64,000 nucleotides of DNA from CAVPOO01 sp963707015 (GTDB lineage Bacteria > Pseudomonadota > Gammaproteobacteria > Thiohalobacterales > Thiohalobacteraceae): contig CAVPOO010000013.1 of assembly GCA_963707015.1 (NCBI GenBank), positions 124,001 through 188,000 on the forward strand, in the 5' to 3' direction. The notes under the pieces were generated by a model. That model was not told where the DNA came from, ran no database searches, and was given only the letters and a program-made list of their open reading frames with translations. The translations under genes were made by a program, and so were the position numbers. This document shows positions 1 to 9,334 of this stretch, in pieces (positions within the stretch are counted from its first letter, which is position 1; every line of letters begins with the position of its first letter).

Positions 1-2
1 GG

Positions 3-653
3 CAATTCACTCCGGGAACCGCCGGTGAGCAGCGCCACGTGCGCCTCGAACTGAAGGTACTTGCTGATGTGGGGCTGCTGGGTCTGCCCAATGCAGGCAA
101 GTCGACCTTCATCCGGTCCGTCTCCGCTGCCCGTCCCAAGGTTGCGGACTACCCCTTCACGACGCTCTACCCGAATCTGGGGGTTGTACGGGTTGCACCC
201 CACCGGGCCTTTGTGGTCGCGGATATTCCTGGTCTGATCGAAGGGGCCGCCGAGGGCGCCGGACTGGGCATCCAGTTTCTGAAGCACCTGGCACGTACAC
301 GCTTGTTGCTGCATATCCTCGATGTTGTTCCGGCCGACGGCAGCGACCCGGTTGATGCGGCGCGGACGATTGTGGCCGAACTCCAAAAGTACAGTGCCGA
401 ACTTGCGGCGCGCGAACGCTGGTTGGTCTTGAACAAGATCGATCTGCTGCCGGAGGATGAACGCGACGGTCACTGTCGCGAGATTCTCGCGCAGCTCGAG
501 TGGGAGGGCCCGGCGTATCAGATTTCTGCATTGAGTGGGGAAGGGACGGGAGATCTGGTTAACCGGGTTATGGTGTACCTCGAGGGGAAGGTCGCGGGGG
601 ATGAGGAGAAAGACCCGGGCAAGCCGGCGTTCGGCAATCAGAATTCAGAGTAA
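3..653 (+). CDS. obgE: GTPase ObgE/CgtA, C-terminal part (5' truncated by window)
   Basis: Obg-family GTPase that acts in 50S ribosome assembly and stress control. The reading frame is open to the window edge; residues before the internal GTG at 39 (QFTPGTAGEQRHV) match the end of the glycine-rich Obg fold, so only the G domain and tail are visible. Counting from that GTG, the P-loop GLPNAGKST is at 15-23, the G3 motif DIPG at 62-65, NKID at 132-135 and SALSG at 163-167. The C-terminal tail is short and polar. It precedes proB, the usual gammaproteobacterial neighbour, with a heptamer repeat between them. Confidence 0.96.
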   Translation, partial: QFTPGTAGEQRHVRLELKVLADVGLLGLPNAGKSTFIRSVSAARPKVADYPFTTLYPNLGVVRVAPHRAFVVADIPGLIEGAAEGAGLGIQFLKHLARTRLLLHILDVVPADGSDPVDAARTIVAELQKYSAELAARERWLVLNKIDLLPEDERDGHCREILAQLEWEGPAYQISALSGEGTGDLVNRVMVYLEGKVAGDEEKDPGKPAFGNQNSE

Positions 654-687
654 AGGTTGACACGCAGTCCGGCCCGAGCACTCTGGT

Positions 688-736
688 CCTGACCCCTGAC
701 CCCTGACCCCTGACCCCTGACCCCTGACCCCTGACT
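688..736. repeat. Tandem 7-bp repeat, seven CCTGACC units
   Basis: Six perfect CCTGACC copies and a seventh ending in T lie head to tail between obgE and proB. The array stops about 57 bases before the proB start. No coding role is visible; it could vary in copy number by replication slippage and so alter obgE-proB spacing. Confidence 0.9.
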
Positions 737-793
737 TTCGACCATCATCTGCTAAGCTACCTCCATTCAGCATTACTACTGCTCCGAGTCGCT

Positions 794-1915
794 ATGCAGA
801 GCCGCGAAGAATTCGCCCAGAGCCGCCGTTGGGTAATCAAGATCGGCAGCGCGTTGTTAACCAATGATGGGCGCGGACTGGCCTCCGATGCGATTGCGCG
901 GTGGGTCGCCGAGATGGCCGATTTGCGCCGCGCAGGCAGAGAGCTTGTGCTGGTGTCATCCGGTGCGGTTGCCGAGGGGATGTGCCGGTTGGGGTGGCGC
1001 AAACGTCCGCATGCGGTCTACGAATTGCAGGCGGCAGCGGCCGTTGGTCAGATGGGCCTGGTCCAGGCCTACGAGTCGCAGTTTCAAAAGTTCGGACTGC
1101 ATACCGCGCAGATCCTGCTCACCCACGAAGATTTGGCCAACCGCGGTCGCTATCTCAACGCGCGCAGTACGCTGGCCTCGTTGTTAAAGCTGGGCGTCGT
1201 GCCCGTGGTGAACGAGAATGACACGGTTGCTACGGATGAGATCCGTTTCGGGGACAACGATACCCTGGCAGCCCTGGTTGCCAACCTCGTCGAGGCCGAT
1301 TTGCTTGTGATACTGACAGATCAGCACGGATTGTTCGATGCCGACCCGCGAACGAATCCGGAGGCGCGCCTGATTGAAGAGGGCGAAGCAAACGACGCGT
1401 CGCTCGAAGCGGTCGCGGGGGGCAGCAGCGGGCTGGGGCGCGGCGGCATGTTGACCAAGGTCCGTGCCGCGGCACTGGCAGCGCGTTCGGGTGCCGGGAC
1501 CCTGATCGTGCCCGGGCGAGAGCCGTCGGTCTTAAGCCGTATCGCTGATGGTGAAGAGATCGGCACCTTCCTCAGGCCGGCCCGGGAACGTCTGGCGGCA
1601 CGCAAGCAGTGGCTCGCCGGGCGGTTGCAGATGCGAGGGCGTCTGCGGCTCGATTCAGGCGCAGTCAGGGTGCTGCGCCAGTCGGGGAGCAGTCTGTTGC
1701 CCGTGGGTGTCGTCGGCGTGGAGGGCGATTTTGCGCGTGGCGAACTGGTCGTGTGCTGTAGTCCGGAAGGGCAGGAAATTGCGCGCGGGCTTGTGAATTA
1801 CAGCGCCGATGAGGCGCGACGCATCATCGGCTGCCCCAGCGAACGTATTGAGTCAATCCTGGGTTATGTCGATGAACCGGAGCTGATTCATCGGGATAAT
1901 CTGGTGGTGATTTAG
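794..1915 (+). CDS. proB: Glutamate 5-kinase ProB
   Basis: Catalyses the first step of proline synthesis, ATP-dependent phosphorylation of glutamate to glutamyl 5-phosphate, in the cytoplasm. At 373 aa it has the standard two-domain length: an amino-acid kinase domain (about 1-260) with KIGSALL near 16-22, SSGAVA at 55-60, NENDTV and the conserved GRGGMLTK stretch, then a C-terminal PUA domain (about 280-355). The ATG at 794 gives the standard N-terminus. proA is not in the window, so proline genes are not all together here. Confidence 0.96.
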   Translation: MQSREEFAQSRRWVIKIGSALLTNDGRGLASDAIARWVAEMADLRRAGRELVLVSSGAVAEGMCRLGWRKRPHAVYELQAAAAVGQMGLVQAYESQFQKFGLHTAQILLTHEDLANRGRYLNARSTLASLLKLGVVPVVNENDTVATDEIRFGDNDTLAALVANLVEADLLVILTDQHGLFDADPRTNPEARLIEEGEANDASLEAVAGGSSGLGRGGMLTKVRAAALAARSGAGTLIVPGREPSVLSRIADGEEIGTFLRPARERLAARKQWLAGRLQMRGRLRLDSGAVRVLRQSGSSLLPVGVVGVEGDFARGELVVCCSPEGQEIARGLVNYSADEARRIIGCPSERIESILGYVDEPELIHRDNLVVI

Positions 1916-2075
1916 TTCGGAACTCAGAAGGCAGGCGATAGGACTTCGGGTTCAGCTGGCGGCCGTATGCCGGTTTGGGGCTGTCTCTGGCGTGTTTTTG
2001 CGAGGTTTCGGGGGCATTGTCATAGCACCTGCGATCGGAGCGGACTGCTTAGTGCGACACAGGAAACACGGGATG

Positions 2076-2100
2076 CAAAAAGCCGGTCATTGACCGGCTC
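2076..2100 (-). terminator. Rho-independent terminator of rpsT
   Basis: Read on the minus strand, GAGCCGGTCA pairs with TGACCGGCT across a very short loop and is followed by a run of T residues. It lies about 40 bases after the rpsT stop codon. Confidence 0.85.
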
Positions 2101-2142
2101 CTTGTGCGTGCTCATCGTAATAAGCACGTTGTGTAAGTGCGG

Positions 2143-2412
2143 CTAGCTTGCCTGCATTCCACGCAGATGCTGATTGAGACGGGTCTTGTGTCGCGCCGCC
2201 TTGTTCTTATGGATAAACCCTTTTCGCGCCATGCTGTCAATAATCGGTACTGCGTCCCGGTAAGCGCCTTGCGCCGTGTCCAGGTCGCCCGCGCCGATTG
2301 CCTTGACGACGTTCTTGATCTGTGTACGCAAGCGCGAACGCATACTGGCATTATGTAGCCTGCGTTTGACCGCCTGTCGGGCGCGCTTTCTGGCTTGTGC
2401 GGAATTGGCCAA
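2143..2412 (-). CDS. rpsT: 30S ribosomal protein S20
   Basis: Primary 16S rRNA-binding protein of the small subunit, 89 aa, very basic. It matches S20 along its length, including the N-terminal MANS..A.KRARQ and the GFIHKNKAARHKTRLN block. The start codon is TTG (minus strand, 2412) preceded by AGGAG eight bases upstream; a UUG start is also found in E. coli rpsT, where the weak start is linked to autogenous control. It is monocistronic, has its own terminator, and diverges from murJ. Confidence 0.97.
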   Translation of the reverse strand: MANSAQARKRARQAVKRRLHNASMRSRLRTQIKNVVKAIGAGDLDTAQGAYRDAVPIIDSMARKGFIHKNKAARHKTRLNQHLRGMQAS

Positions 2413-2637
2413 GGATCACACTCCTGTAATGCGTTATTCAGAAAGACCGCGTACTATGCGCATTTCCTCGGGTTTTGTCAATGCCAATGATCGGCGTCGG
2501 AGCCTGGCGCAAGCGCCTGAACCGTTGCCGATGGTGTGGTCTCGTTAACTTAACAGCTATATGAAATTCAAAGAGAATATTAATCACGGCAGTGGTCAAA
2601 GCTCGAATCTCATTGCAGTATTGAGGCACAGGCGGCC

Positions 2638-4206
2638 ATGAGGGAGGGGCTTGCGAGGCATGCTGTGACAGTTGGCAGTATGACGCTGCTGTCGCGCATT
2701 CTGGGATTTGTCCGGGACATGGTTTTGGCGCGGTACTTTGGTGCCGGGCTGGGTATGGATGCCTTCTTTATCGCATTCAAGATTCCTAATTTCCTGCGCC
2801 GTCTGTTTGCAGAAGGGGCTTTTTCACTTGCCTTTGTTCCGGTTCTGAGTGAGTACAAGACCCAACGCGACGCCGTAACTGTGCGCGCGCTGGTCGATCA
2901 GGTGGCCGGAACTCTGGCGGGTATTCTGCTTGTAGTGAGTCTTCTCGGGAGTCTGGCCAGCCCGGTTCTGGTGATGATCTTTGCGCCGGGGTTTATCGGG
3001 GATGCGGAGAAATTTGATCTTGCTGCGCAGATGCTGCGCATCACTTTTCCCTATATTCTCTTCATTTCGCTGGCCGCCTTCGCCGGTGGCATCCTCAATA
3101 CGTATGGCAGGTTTGCATTGCCCGCCTTCGCGCCGGTCCTGCTCAACCTGGTCTTGATCGGTGCATCAGTTCTGGTGGCACCGCACATCGAGCGGCCGGA
3201 GATGGCGCTGGCTGGCGCCGTCTTCATGGGCGGAATCCTGCAGCTTGTGTGTCTGCTCCCGGGGTTGGCCGGGCTGCGGTTGATTCCCCGCTTTCGCTGG
3301 GGATGGCAGGACAGTGGGGTGCGTCGCATTCTCAAGCTGATGGGTCCTGCGGTCTTCGGATCCTCGGTGGCGCAGATCAATCTGCTCTTCGATACACTGA
3401 TCGCGTCGTTTCTGGCGACCGGCAGTGTCAGTTGGCTGTACTATTCGGACAGGATTGTCGAGTTTCCACTCGGGGTTTTTGGCATCGCACTGTCAACCGC
3501 AATACTTCCCAGTCTGGCGCGCAGCTATGCCCGTGGCTCGCAAGAGTCCTTTATGCGTACGCTGGATCAGGGATTGCGCTGGGTGCTGTTGCTAGGGGTA
3601 CCTGCGGCGCTCGGGCTGTTTCTGTTAGCGGGTCCCATTCTCGCGACACTTTTTCAGTACAACCAGTTCGGATCGCATGATACGCAGATGGCGGCGGTGA
3701 GCCTGATGGCCTATGCGGCAGGTCTGCCCGCCTTTATCCTGGTGAAAGTTCTGGCGCCGGCGTTCTATTCGCGCCAGGATACAGGTACGCCGGTGCGCAT
3801 TGCAGTTGTCGCAATGGCGGCCAATATGGCGCTCAACGTCATTCTTGTTGTCTCCATGCTGCACTGGGAGATCGCGGGGCCGCATGCGGGGCTGGCATTG
3901 GCAACCTCCGCGTCCGCTTATCTCAATGCGGGATTGCTCTACCGGCGATTGCGACGGGACCAGCTGTATACGCCCGGGGTTGGGTGGCGACCGATGGCAG
4001 TCCGCGTCCTGGTCGCGGCCTTGTTGCTGGGTCTCTTGCTTGGCGCGGGAACAGCCGATCTTGGCCACTGGGCGGCAATGAATGGTACGGCCCGGGTCAT
4101 GCATCTCGCCGCGTGGATCGCGGCGGGCGCCGCAGTCTATCTGGGTGTTCTGCGCCTGCTGGGTGAACGACTGGTGTCATTCGGGTATGGAACAGCGAAC
4201 GAATGA
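2638..4206 (+). CDS. murJ: Lipid II flippase MurJ (MviN)
   Basis: Multi-drug/oligosaccharidyl-lipid/polysaccharide (MOP) superfamily flippase that moves lipid II across the inner membrane for peptidoglycan synthesis. At 522 aa it is close to the usual length of about 510, with about 14 hydrophobic segments. Family signatures visible are SRILGFVRDMVLARYFG near the N-terminus, the AFFIAFKIPNFLRRLFAEGAF block and the conserved charged residues of the central cavity region. Upstream of the ATG I see only weak Shine-Dalgarno similarity. It is followed by a hairpin that overlaps the ribF promoter. Confidence 0.97.
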   Translation: MREGLARHAVTVGSMTLLSRILGFVRDMVLARYFGAGLGMDAFFIAFKIPNFLRRLFAEGAFSLAFVPVLSEYKTQRDAVTVRALVDQVAGTLAGILLVVSLLGSLASPVLVMIFAPGFIGDAEKFDLAAQMLRITFPYILFISLAAFAGGILNTYGRFALPAFAPVLLNLVLIGASVLVAPHIERPEMALAGAVFMGGILQLVCLLPGLAGLRLIPRFRWGWQDSGVRRILKLMGPAVFGSSVAQINLLFDTLIASFLATGSVSWLYYSDRIVEFPLGVFGIALSTAILPSLARSYARGSQESFMRTLDQGLRWVLLLGVPAALGLFLLAGPILATLFQYNQFGSHDTQMAAVSLMAYAAGLPAFILVKVLAPAFYSRQDTGTPVRIAVVAMAANMALNVILVVSMLHWEIAGPHAGLALATSASAYLNAGLLYRRLRRDQLYTPGVGWRPMAVRVLVAALLLGLLLGAGTADLGHWAAMNGTARVMHLAAWIAAGAAVYLGVLRLLGERLVSFGYGTANE

Positions 4207-4230
4207 CAAGTCCGGTCAGTGCTTTATAAT
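4203..4230 (+). promoter_or_regulatory. Putative sigma-70 promoter for ribF-ileS
   Basis: ATGACA at 4203-4208 (five of six to TTGACA), a 16-base spacer and a perfect TATAAT at 4225-4230 lie about 40 bases before the ribF start. The -10 box sits in the loop of a stem AAGTCCGG/CCGGACTT (4208-4215 with 4231-4238) followed by four T residues, which could also attenuate murJ transcription. Confidence 0.6.
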
Positions 4231-4270
4231 CCGGACTTTTCATTCTGTGCTGCGGAAGGTGGATTGCGGT

Positions 4271-5215
4271 ATGCGGCTGATTCGTGGCCTGCACAATCTC
4301 CGGGAAGAGCATCGCACCTGTGCTGTCACCATCGGGAACTTTGACGGTGTGCACCTGGGGCATCAGGCCGTTCTCGGTCAACTCGCCGAGCGTGCCGGAG
4401 AGCTTGGCCTGTCGACCACAGTTGTGACGTTCGAACCGCAGCCACAGGAGTATTTTCGCCCTGACGAGGCGCCGCCAAGGCTGACAAAATTCCGGGAGAA
4501 GTTTGCCGCGCTGCGACGCTTTTCGGTCGACCGGATGTTGTGCCTGCGGTTTGACCACAGGTTGGCGCAGCTGTCGCCGCAGCAGTTTGTGCAAGAGGTG
4601 CTGTTGGACGGGCTGGGTGTGCGTTACCTTGTCGTGGGCGACGATTTCCGCTTTGGCAGGGGTCGGGCAGGCGATTTCAGATTTCTCTGCGAGGCCGGGG
4701 ATAAGCACGGCTTCCAGGTGGTGCACATGCATACCTTCGATGTAGGTGGTGCGCGTGTCAGCAGCACGCGCGTTCGAGAAGCACTGGCGGCCGGCGATTT
4801 ATCCTTTGCCGAGCAGTTGCTGGGAAGACCCTACCGCATGCTGGGTCGGGTTGCTCACGGTGATAAGCGGGGACGTGATATCGGGTTTCCGACCGCCAAT
4901 ATTTTCCTGCATCGGCACCGGGCGCCTGTAGCCGGTGTGTTTGCCGTGGAGATGTTCGGTCTGGAGCGCGAACCGATTATGGGTGTCGCCAACGTTGGAA
5001 CGCGTCCGACTGTAGATGGCGTCCGAAGTCTGCTTGAGGTGCATCTGTTTGACTTCGATGAGGTCATTTATGGTCGCCATGTCGCTGTCGACTTTGTGCA
5101 CAAACTGCGGGAGGAAAAGCGATTCGAGACGTTCGCGGCCCTTAAGGAACAGATAAACAAAGATGCATTTAAGGCGCGCAGATTCTTTGAGCGAAGAGTA
5201 ACAATAACGACCTGA
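4271..5215 (+). CDS. ribF: Bifunctional riboflavin kinase / FAD synthetase RibF
   Basis: Makes FMN from riboflavin and FAD from FMN. I place the start at ATG 4271, which gives the family N-terminus MRLIRGLHNL; the open frame extends upstream into murJ but that part has no family similarity. The 314-aa product has an N-terminal FMN adenylyltransferase domain with IGNFDGVHLGHQ at 21-32 and a VSSTRVREAL motif, then a C-terminal flavokinase barrel with GRDIGFPTANI. Length is normal. It precedes ileS, the conserved order ribF-ileS-lspA. Confidence 0.96.
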   Translation: MRLIRGLHNLREEHRTCAVTIGNFDGVHLGHQAVLGQLAERAGELGLSTTVVTFEPQPQEYFRPDEAPPRLTKFREKFAALRRFSVDRMLCLRFDHRLAQLSPQQFVQEVLLDGLGVRYLVVGDDFRFGRGRAGDFRFLCEAGDKHGFQVVHMHTFDVGGARVSSTRVREALAAGDLSFAEQLLGRPYRMLGRVAHGDKRGRDIGFPTANIFLHRHRAPVAGVFAVEMFGLEREPIMGVANVGTRPTVDGVRSLLEVHLFDFDEVIYGRHVAVDFVHKLREEKRFETFAALKEQINKDAFKARRFFERRVTITT

Positions 5216-5292
5216 CAGCGGACCAACATCAAGGCTGATCGACAGCGTGGTTGTTGACTGACAACCAGGTACTAACGAAGAGTGAATGCCCA

Positions 5293-8142
5293 GTGACGGA
5301 TTACAAAGACACCCTTAACCTTCCCAAGACCGATTTCCCCATGAAAGCCAATCTGGCTAATCGTGAGCCGAAGATGTTGGAATTCTGGGAAAATATCGGT
5401 CTCTACCAGCTGCTGCGTGAGGCAGGGGAGGGCAGGCCAAAATTTATTCTGCATGACGGGCCGCCCTATGCGAACGGCGAGATCCACATCGGTCACGCCG
5501 TCAATAAGGTTCTCAAAGACATTATTATCAAAAGCAAAACCCTGAGCGGATATGACGCACCCTACATTCCCGGCTGGGACTGCCATGGTCTGCCTATCGA
5601 GCTGAATGTCGAGAAGAAGGTCGGCAAAGCCGGGCGCAAGGTAGATGCTGCCACCTTCCGCAAGGCCTGCCGCGATTACGCTGCCCAGCAGGTACGGCGT
5701 CAGAAGGATGACTTTATCCGGCTCGGTGTGGTTGGTGACTGGGAGCGCCCGTATCTGACCATGAACTTCCGCTTCGAGGCGGACATCATTCGTTCCCTCG
5801 GCAGAATTGCGTCGAATGGCCACCTCACCAAGGGCTACAAGCCAGTGCACTGGTGTACTGACTGTGGATCAGCGCTGGCGGAGGCAGAGGTCGAGTACGA
5901 AGATAAGACCTCCCCCGCGGTCGACGTACGTTTTGCTGTGCTCGACGATGAGGCCCTCATGGCACGTTGCCATCACGTCGAGGGCGTCGAAGGCAAGGGG
6001 CAACTGTCCGTGGTGATCTGGACGACAACACCCTGGACCCTGCCGGCCAACCGTGCGGTTGCGCTACATCCTGAACTGGACTATGCCGTTGTCCAGTGTG
6101 AGGGCGCGCAAGGCCCGGAGCGCTTGCTGCTGGCCGACGCACTGCTGAAAGATGTCATGCTCCGCTATGAACTCGGTGACTATCAGGTGCTGGCATATTG
6201 CAAGGGCGCAGATCTGGAGGGTTTGAGACTCTCACATCCTCTCTACCCCCGTGAGGTCCCCGTGATTCTGGGTGACCATGTTACAACTGAGGCCGGTACC
6301 GGAGCCGTTCATACCGCTCCTGGTCACGGGCAGGATGACTATGTTGTCGGGCAGCGTTACGGCATTCCTGTAGACAATCCGGTAGGCAGTGATGGGCGTT
6401 TTCTGCCGGACACCAAATTGTTCGCCGGCGAACATGTCTTTGCCGCGAATGAACATGTGATCGAGGTTCTGAAAGCTAAGGGCACACTGCTTCATGAAGA
6501 GACTATAAGCCACAGTTATCCGCACTGCTGGCGGCACAAGACGCCGATCATTTTCCGGGCAACGCCCCAGTGGTTCATAAGTATGGACAATCAGGGGCTA
6601 CGCAAAACAGCACTGGATGCCATCGCGAGGGTTACCTGGATGCCCGACTGGGGGCAGGCCCGAATTGACGGTATGGTGCGGAGTCGACCTGACTGGTGTA
6701 TCTCGCGCCAGCGTACCTGGGGTGTGCCGATTGCCCTGTTTGTGCACAGACAGACGGGGGCGCTGCATCCCGATACCTCGCGCCTTGTCGAGGCGGTCGC
6801 GTTGAGGGTCGAGCGGGAAGGCATCGATGCCTGGCACGCGACCGATCCTGTGGATCTCCTCGGTGATCAAGCAAATGAGTATGAAAAGGTGACTGACACC
6901 CTGGATGTCTGGTTCGATTCGGGGGTAACGCACTACTGTGTTCTGGAACAGCGGGATGGACTCAGGCAGCCCGCCGATCTGTATCTCGAAGGGTCAGACC
7001 AACACCGCGGATGGTTCCAGTCCTCGCTGTTAACAGCAGCCGCAATGCGCGGGTCAGCGCCGTATCGCGCGGTCCTGACACACGGGTTTACAGTAGATGC
7101 CAAGGGGCAGAAGATGTCCAAATCCAAGGGGAACGTGGTTGCGCCTCAGAAGGTTGTCAATTCCCTTGGTGCGGATGTATTGCGCCTGTGGGTGGCAGCA
7201 ACGGATTACCGTGGTGAGATGAGTGTCTCGGATGAGATTCTCAAACGGACTGCGGATGCGTACAGGCGTCTGCGCAATACGGCACGCTTCCTATTGGGGA
7301 ACCTTAGCGGTTTTGATCCCATGGAAAACGCATTGGCACCAGAGCAGATGTTGATGCTGGATCGCTGGGCGGTCGAGCGGGCGCGTCTGTTGCAGGAAGA
7401 TCTGATTCGAGCCTATGAGAGTTACGAATTCCACCTGATATACCAGCGCGTGCATAAGTTCTGTGCGGTCGACATGAGCAGCTTTTATCTTGATATCATC
7501 AAGGACCGGCAATACACAACGCAAAAGGATAGTGGTGCACGCCGGTCCGCCCAGACTGCCATGTATCTCATTGTCGAGGCGCTGGCGCGTTGGCTCGCAC
7601 CGATTTTGAGTTTCACTGCTGATGAGGTCTGGAAGCACATTCCGGGTGATCGTGAGCAGTCTGTGTTTCTCGAAGGCTGGTTTGTGTTGCCGGTAATGTT
7701 TCTGGAATCAGAAACGGAAGCGACTGAGTATGGCGCGGCGTTCTGGGATCAGGTGATTGGCGTACGTGAGGTCGTCAGCAGGGAACTGGAGCGGCTGCGG
7801 GTGGCTGGTGGCATCGGATCATCTCTGGACGCTGAGGTTGACCTTTACTGCGGACGCGAGATCCATGATCTGCTCAAACGATTGGATGATGAACTCCGAT
7901 TTGTTCTGATTACCTCAGATGCGCGTGTGCATCTGGTCACTGTGCCTCCCTCAGACGCCGTTCATTTCACACTGGATACGGGCGACGAGGTCTGGGTTGC
8001 CGTTGCTCCCTCTGACCATCCCAAGTGCGTGCGGTGCTGGCATCACCGTGTAGACGTCGGGGTGCACACGGATCACCCGGAGCTTTGCGGACGGTGTGTA
8101 GACAATGTTATTGGTGCGGGTGAACACCGGAAGTATGCATGA
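5293..8142 (+). CDS. ileS: Isoleucyl-tRNA synthetase
   Basis: Class I aminoacyl-tRNA synthetase charging tRNA-Ile, cytoplasmic. GTG 5293 is preferred because it gives the E. coli-like VTDYKDTLNLPKT and has GAAGAG about ten bases upstream; an in-frame TTG at 5251 would add 14 unrelated residues. The 949-aa product contains the HIGH motif (GEIHIGHAVNK), the CP1 editing domain, KMSKSKGN and a C-terminal zinc knuckle with two cysteine pairs (CVRC and CGRC). This is the bacterial IleS1 type. Confidence 0.97.
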   Translation: MTDYKDTLNLPKTDFPMKANLANREPKMLEFWENIGLYQLLREAGEGRPKFILHDGPPYANGEIHIGHAVNKVLKDIIIKSKTLSGYDAPYIPGWDCHGLPIELNVEKKVGKAGRKVDAATFRKACRDYAAQQVRRQKDDFIRLGVVGDWERPYLTMNFRFEADIIRSLGRIASNGHLTKGYKPVHWCTDCGSALAEAEVEYEDKTSPAVDVRFAVLDDEALMARCHHVEGVEGKGQLSVVIWTTTPWTLPANRAVALHPELDYAVVQCEGAQGPERLLLADALLKDVMLRYELGDYQVLAYCKGADLEGLRLSHPLYPREVPVILGDHVTTEAGTGAVHTAPGHGQDDYVVGQRYGIPVDNPVGSDGRFLPDTKLFAGEHVFAANEHVIEVLKAKGTLLHEETISHSYPHCWRHKTPIIFRATPQWFISMDNQGLRKTALDAIARVTWMPDWGQARIDGMVRSRPDWCISRQRTWGVPIALFVHRQTGALHPDTSRLVEAVALRVEREGIDAWHATDPVDLLGDQANEYEKVTDTLDVWFDSGVTHYCVLEQRDGLRQPADLYLEGSDQHRGWFQSSLLTAAAMRGSAPYRAVLTHGFTVDAKGQKMSKSKGNVVAPQKVVNSLGADVLRLWVAATDYRGEMSVSDEILKRTADAYRRLRNTARFLLGNLSGFDPMENALAPEQMLMLDRWAVERARLLQEDLIRAYESYEFHLIYQRVHKFCAVDMSSFYLDIIKDRQYTTQKDSGARRSAQTAMYLIVEALARWLAPILSFTADEVWKHIPGDREQSVFLEGWFVLPVMFLESETEATEYGAAFWDQVIGVREVVSRELERLRVAGGIGSSLDAEVDLYCGREIHDLLKRLDDELRFVLITSDARVHLVTVPPSDAVHFTLDTGDEVWVAVAPSDHPKCVRCWHHRVDVGVHTDHPELCGRCVDNVIGAGEHRKYA

Positions 8143-8268
8143 CAAATGGCGAGAGAAAAGACTCGAGATAAGCGAGGGCGGCACATTTACCGAGCAAGTC
8201 ATTGCCGTCCCTGCGGGGCGCACGGCGCCTACAGCAGATGTCGTAATGTCATTGCGTAGAAACTGATT

Positions 8269-8739
8269 ATGCTTAAATGGCTTTGGGTCTCGGTACTGGT
8301 CGTTATTCTGGATCAGGTAACCAAGCAATTGGCGGAATCTAGGCTGGCGTGGGGGGAGCCGGTCGAGATTTACTCATGGTTCAATCTGATCCTCGCCTAC
8401 AACAGGGGTGCTGCTTTCAGTTTCCTGAGCGATGCCGCCGGCTGGCAGCGATGGTTTTTCATTATTATTGGTGGGGTGGCAGTCGTCGTGATTCTTTTCT
8501 GGATGCGGCGGCTTTCATCCAGTGAACACTTGACCGCGACCTCTCTGGCTCTGATTCTTGGGGGTGCAGTAGGCAATATCATTGACCGATTCCTCTACGG
8601 GCACGTGGTCGATTTTATTCAATGGCATTACCAGGACTGGTACTGGCCTGCCTTTAATATTGCCGACTCGGCGATCACGGTAGGCGTTACGTTTTTGATA
8701 GCGGGAAGTCTCGTATCTCGTCGTGGAGATGATGCGTGA
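8269..8739 (+). CDS. lspA: Lipoprotein signal peptidase LspA
   Basis: Inner-membrane aspartyl peptidase (signal peptidase II) that cleaves prolipoprotein signal peptides after lipidation. The 156-aa protein has four hydrophobic segments and the conserved blocks YNRGAAFSFL, GNIIDRFLYGHVVDFI and FNIADSAITVG, which carry the catalytic Asp pair. The last four bases overlap the GTG of fkpB, indicating translational coupling. A clear substrate in the window is the lipoprotein at 46593-47591. Confidence 0.96.
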   Translation: MLKWLWVSVLVVILDQVTKQLAESRLAWGEPVEIYSWFNLILAYNRGAAFSFLSDAAGWQRWFFIIIGGVAVVVILFWMRRLSSSEHLTATSLALILGGAVGNIIDRFLYGHVVDFIQWHYQDWYWPAFNIADSAITVGVTFLIAGSLVSRRGDDA

Positions 8740-9203
8740 TTCATCCTTCCCAGATTCAGCCGGGAAGTCGCATCACCGTGCATCTGTCGATTGCATTGAC
8801 CGATGGTATGGTCGCCGAAAGTACCTTTGACGATGAGCCGCTGGTGTTCGTTATCGGCGATGGCACGTTGATCAATAACCTGGAGATCGCCTTGTACGGA
8901 ATGTGTGCCGGGGATAAGCAATGTCTGGAACTGTCGCCCGAACAGGCGTTCGGAAATCGGGACCCAGCCAACGTGCACTGGTTGGCGCGTGATCAGTTCC
9001 CTGCCGATATGGTGCTAGAACCCGGCGTCATTGTAGGGTTTTCAATGCCTGATGGTGAAGAAGTACCTGGTAGTGTTGTCGAGGTGGGTGATTCGAATAT
9101 CAAGGTCGATTTCAACCACCCGCTTGCGGGGCACGCCATCATCTTTGAATGCAAAATACTGGATGTTAAACCACCGGAGCATGTTGCTGGTGAAGACCAA
9201 TAG
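8736..9203 (+). CDS. fkpB: FKBP-type peptidyl-prolyl isomerase, SlpA type
   Basis: Peptidyl-prolyl cis-trans isomerase and chaperone of the SlyD/SlpA group, cytoplasmic. The 155-aa protein has a split FKBP domain (DGMVAESTFDDEPLVFVIGDG, then residues after about 120) with an inserted IF chaperone flap around 70-120. It lacks the metal-binding His/Cys-rich tail of SlyD, which supports SlpA. The GTG start overlaps the lspA stop (GTGA). The lspA-fkpB-ispH order is the classic one. Confidence 0.93.
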   Translation: MIHPSQIQPGSRITVHLSIALTDGMVAESTFDDEPLVFVIGDGTLINNLEIALYGMCAGDKQCLELSPEQAFGNRDPANVHWLARDQFPADMVLEPGVIVGFSMPDGEEVPGSVVEVGDSNIKVDFNHPLAGHAIIFECKILDVKPPEHVAGEDQ

Positions 9204-9334
9204 CGGTCGCGGAAGGCACGGGAGAACACGGCAAGAGCAATTGCGTTTTCGCGGGGTATGCCAGCGCGTATTGTTGAGTAACATATCATTGACGTCTGGC
9301 AAATGTGCTGCCTTCAGGCTACAGTGTGGGTTAG

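Noticed and set aside
688..736. Heptamer array as iterons of an origin
   Set aside because: Units are contiguous and there is no replication gene or DnaA box nearby.
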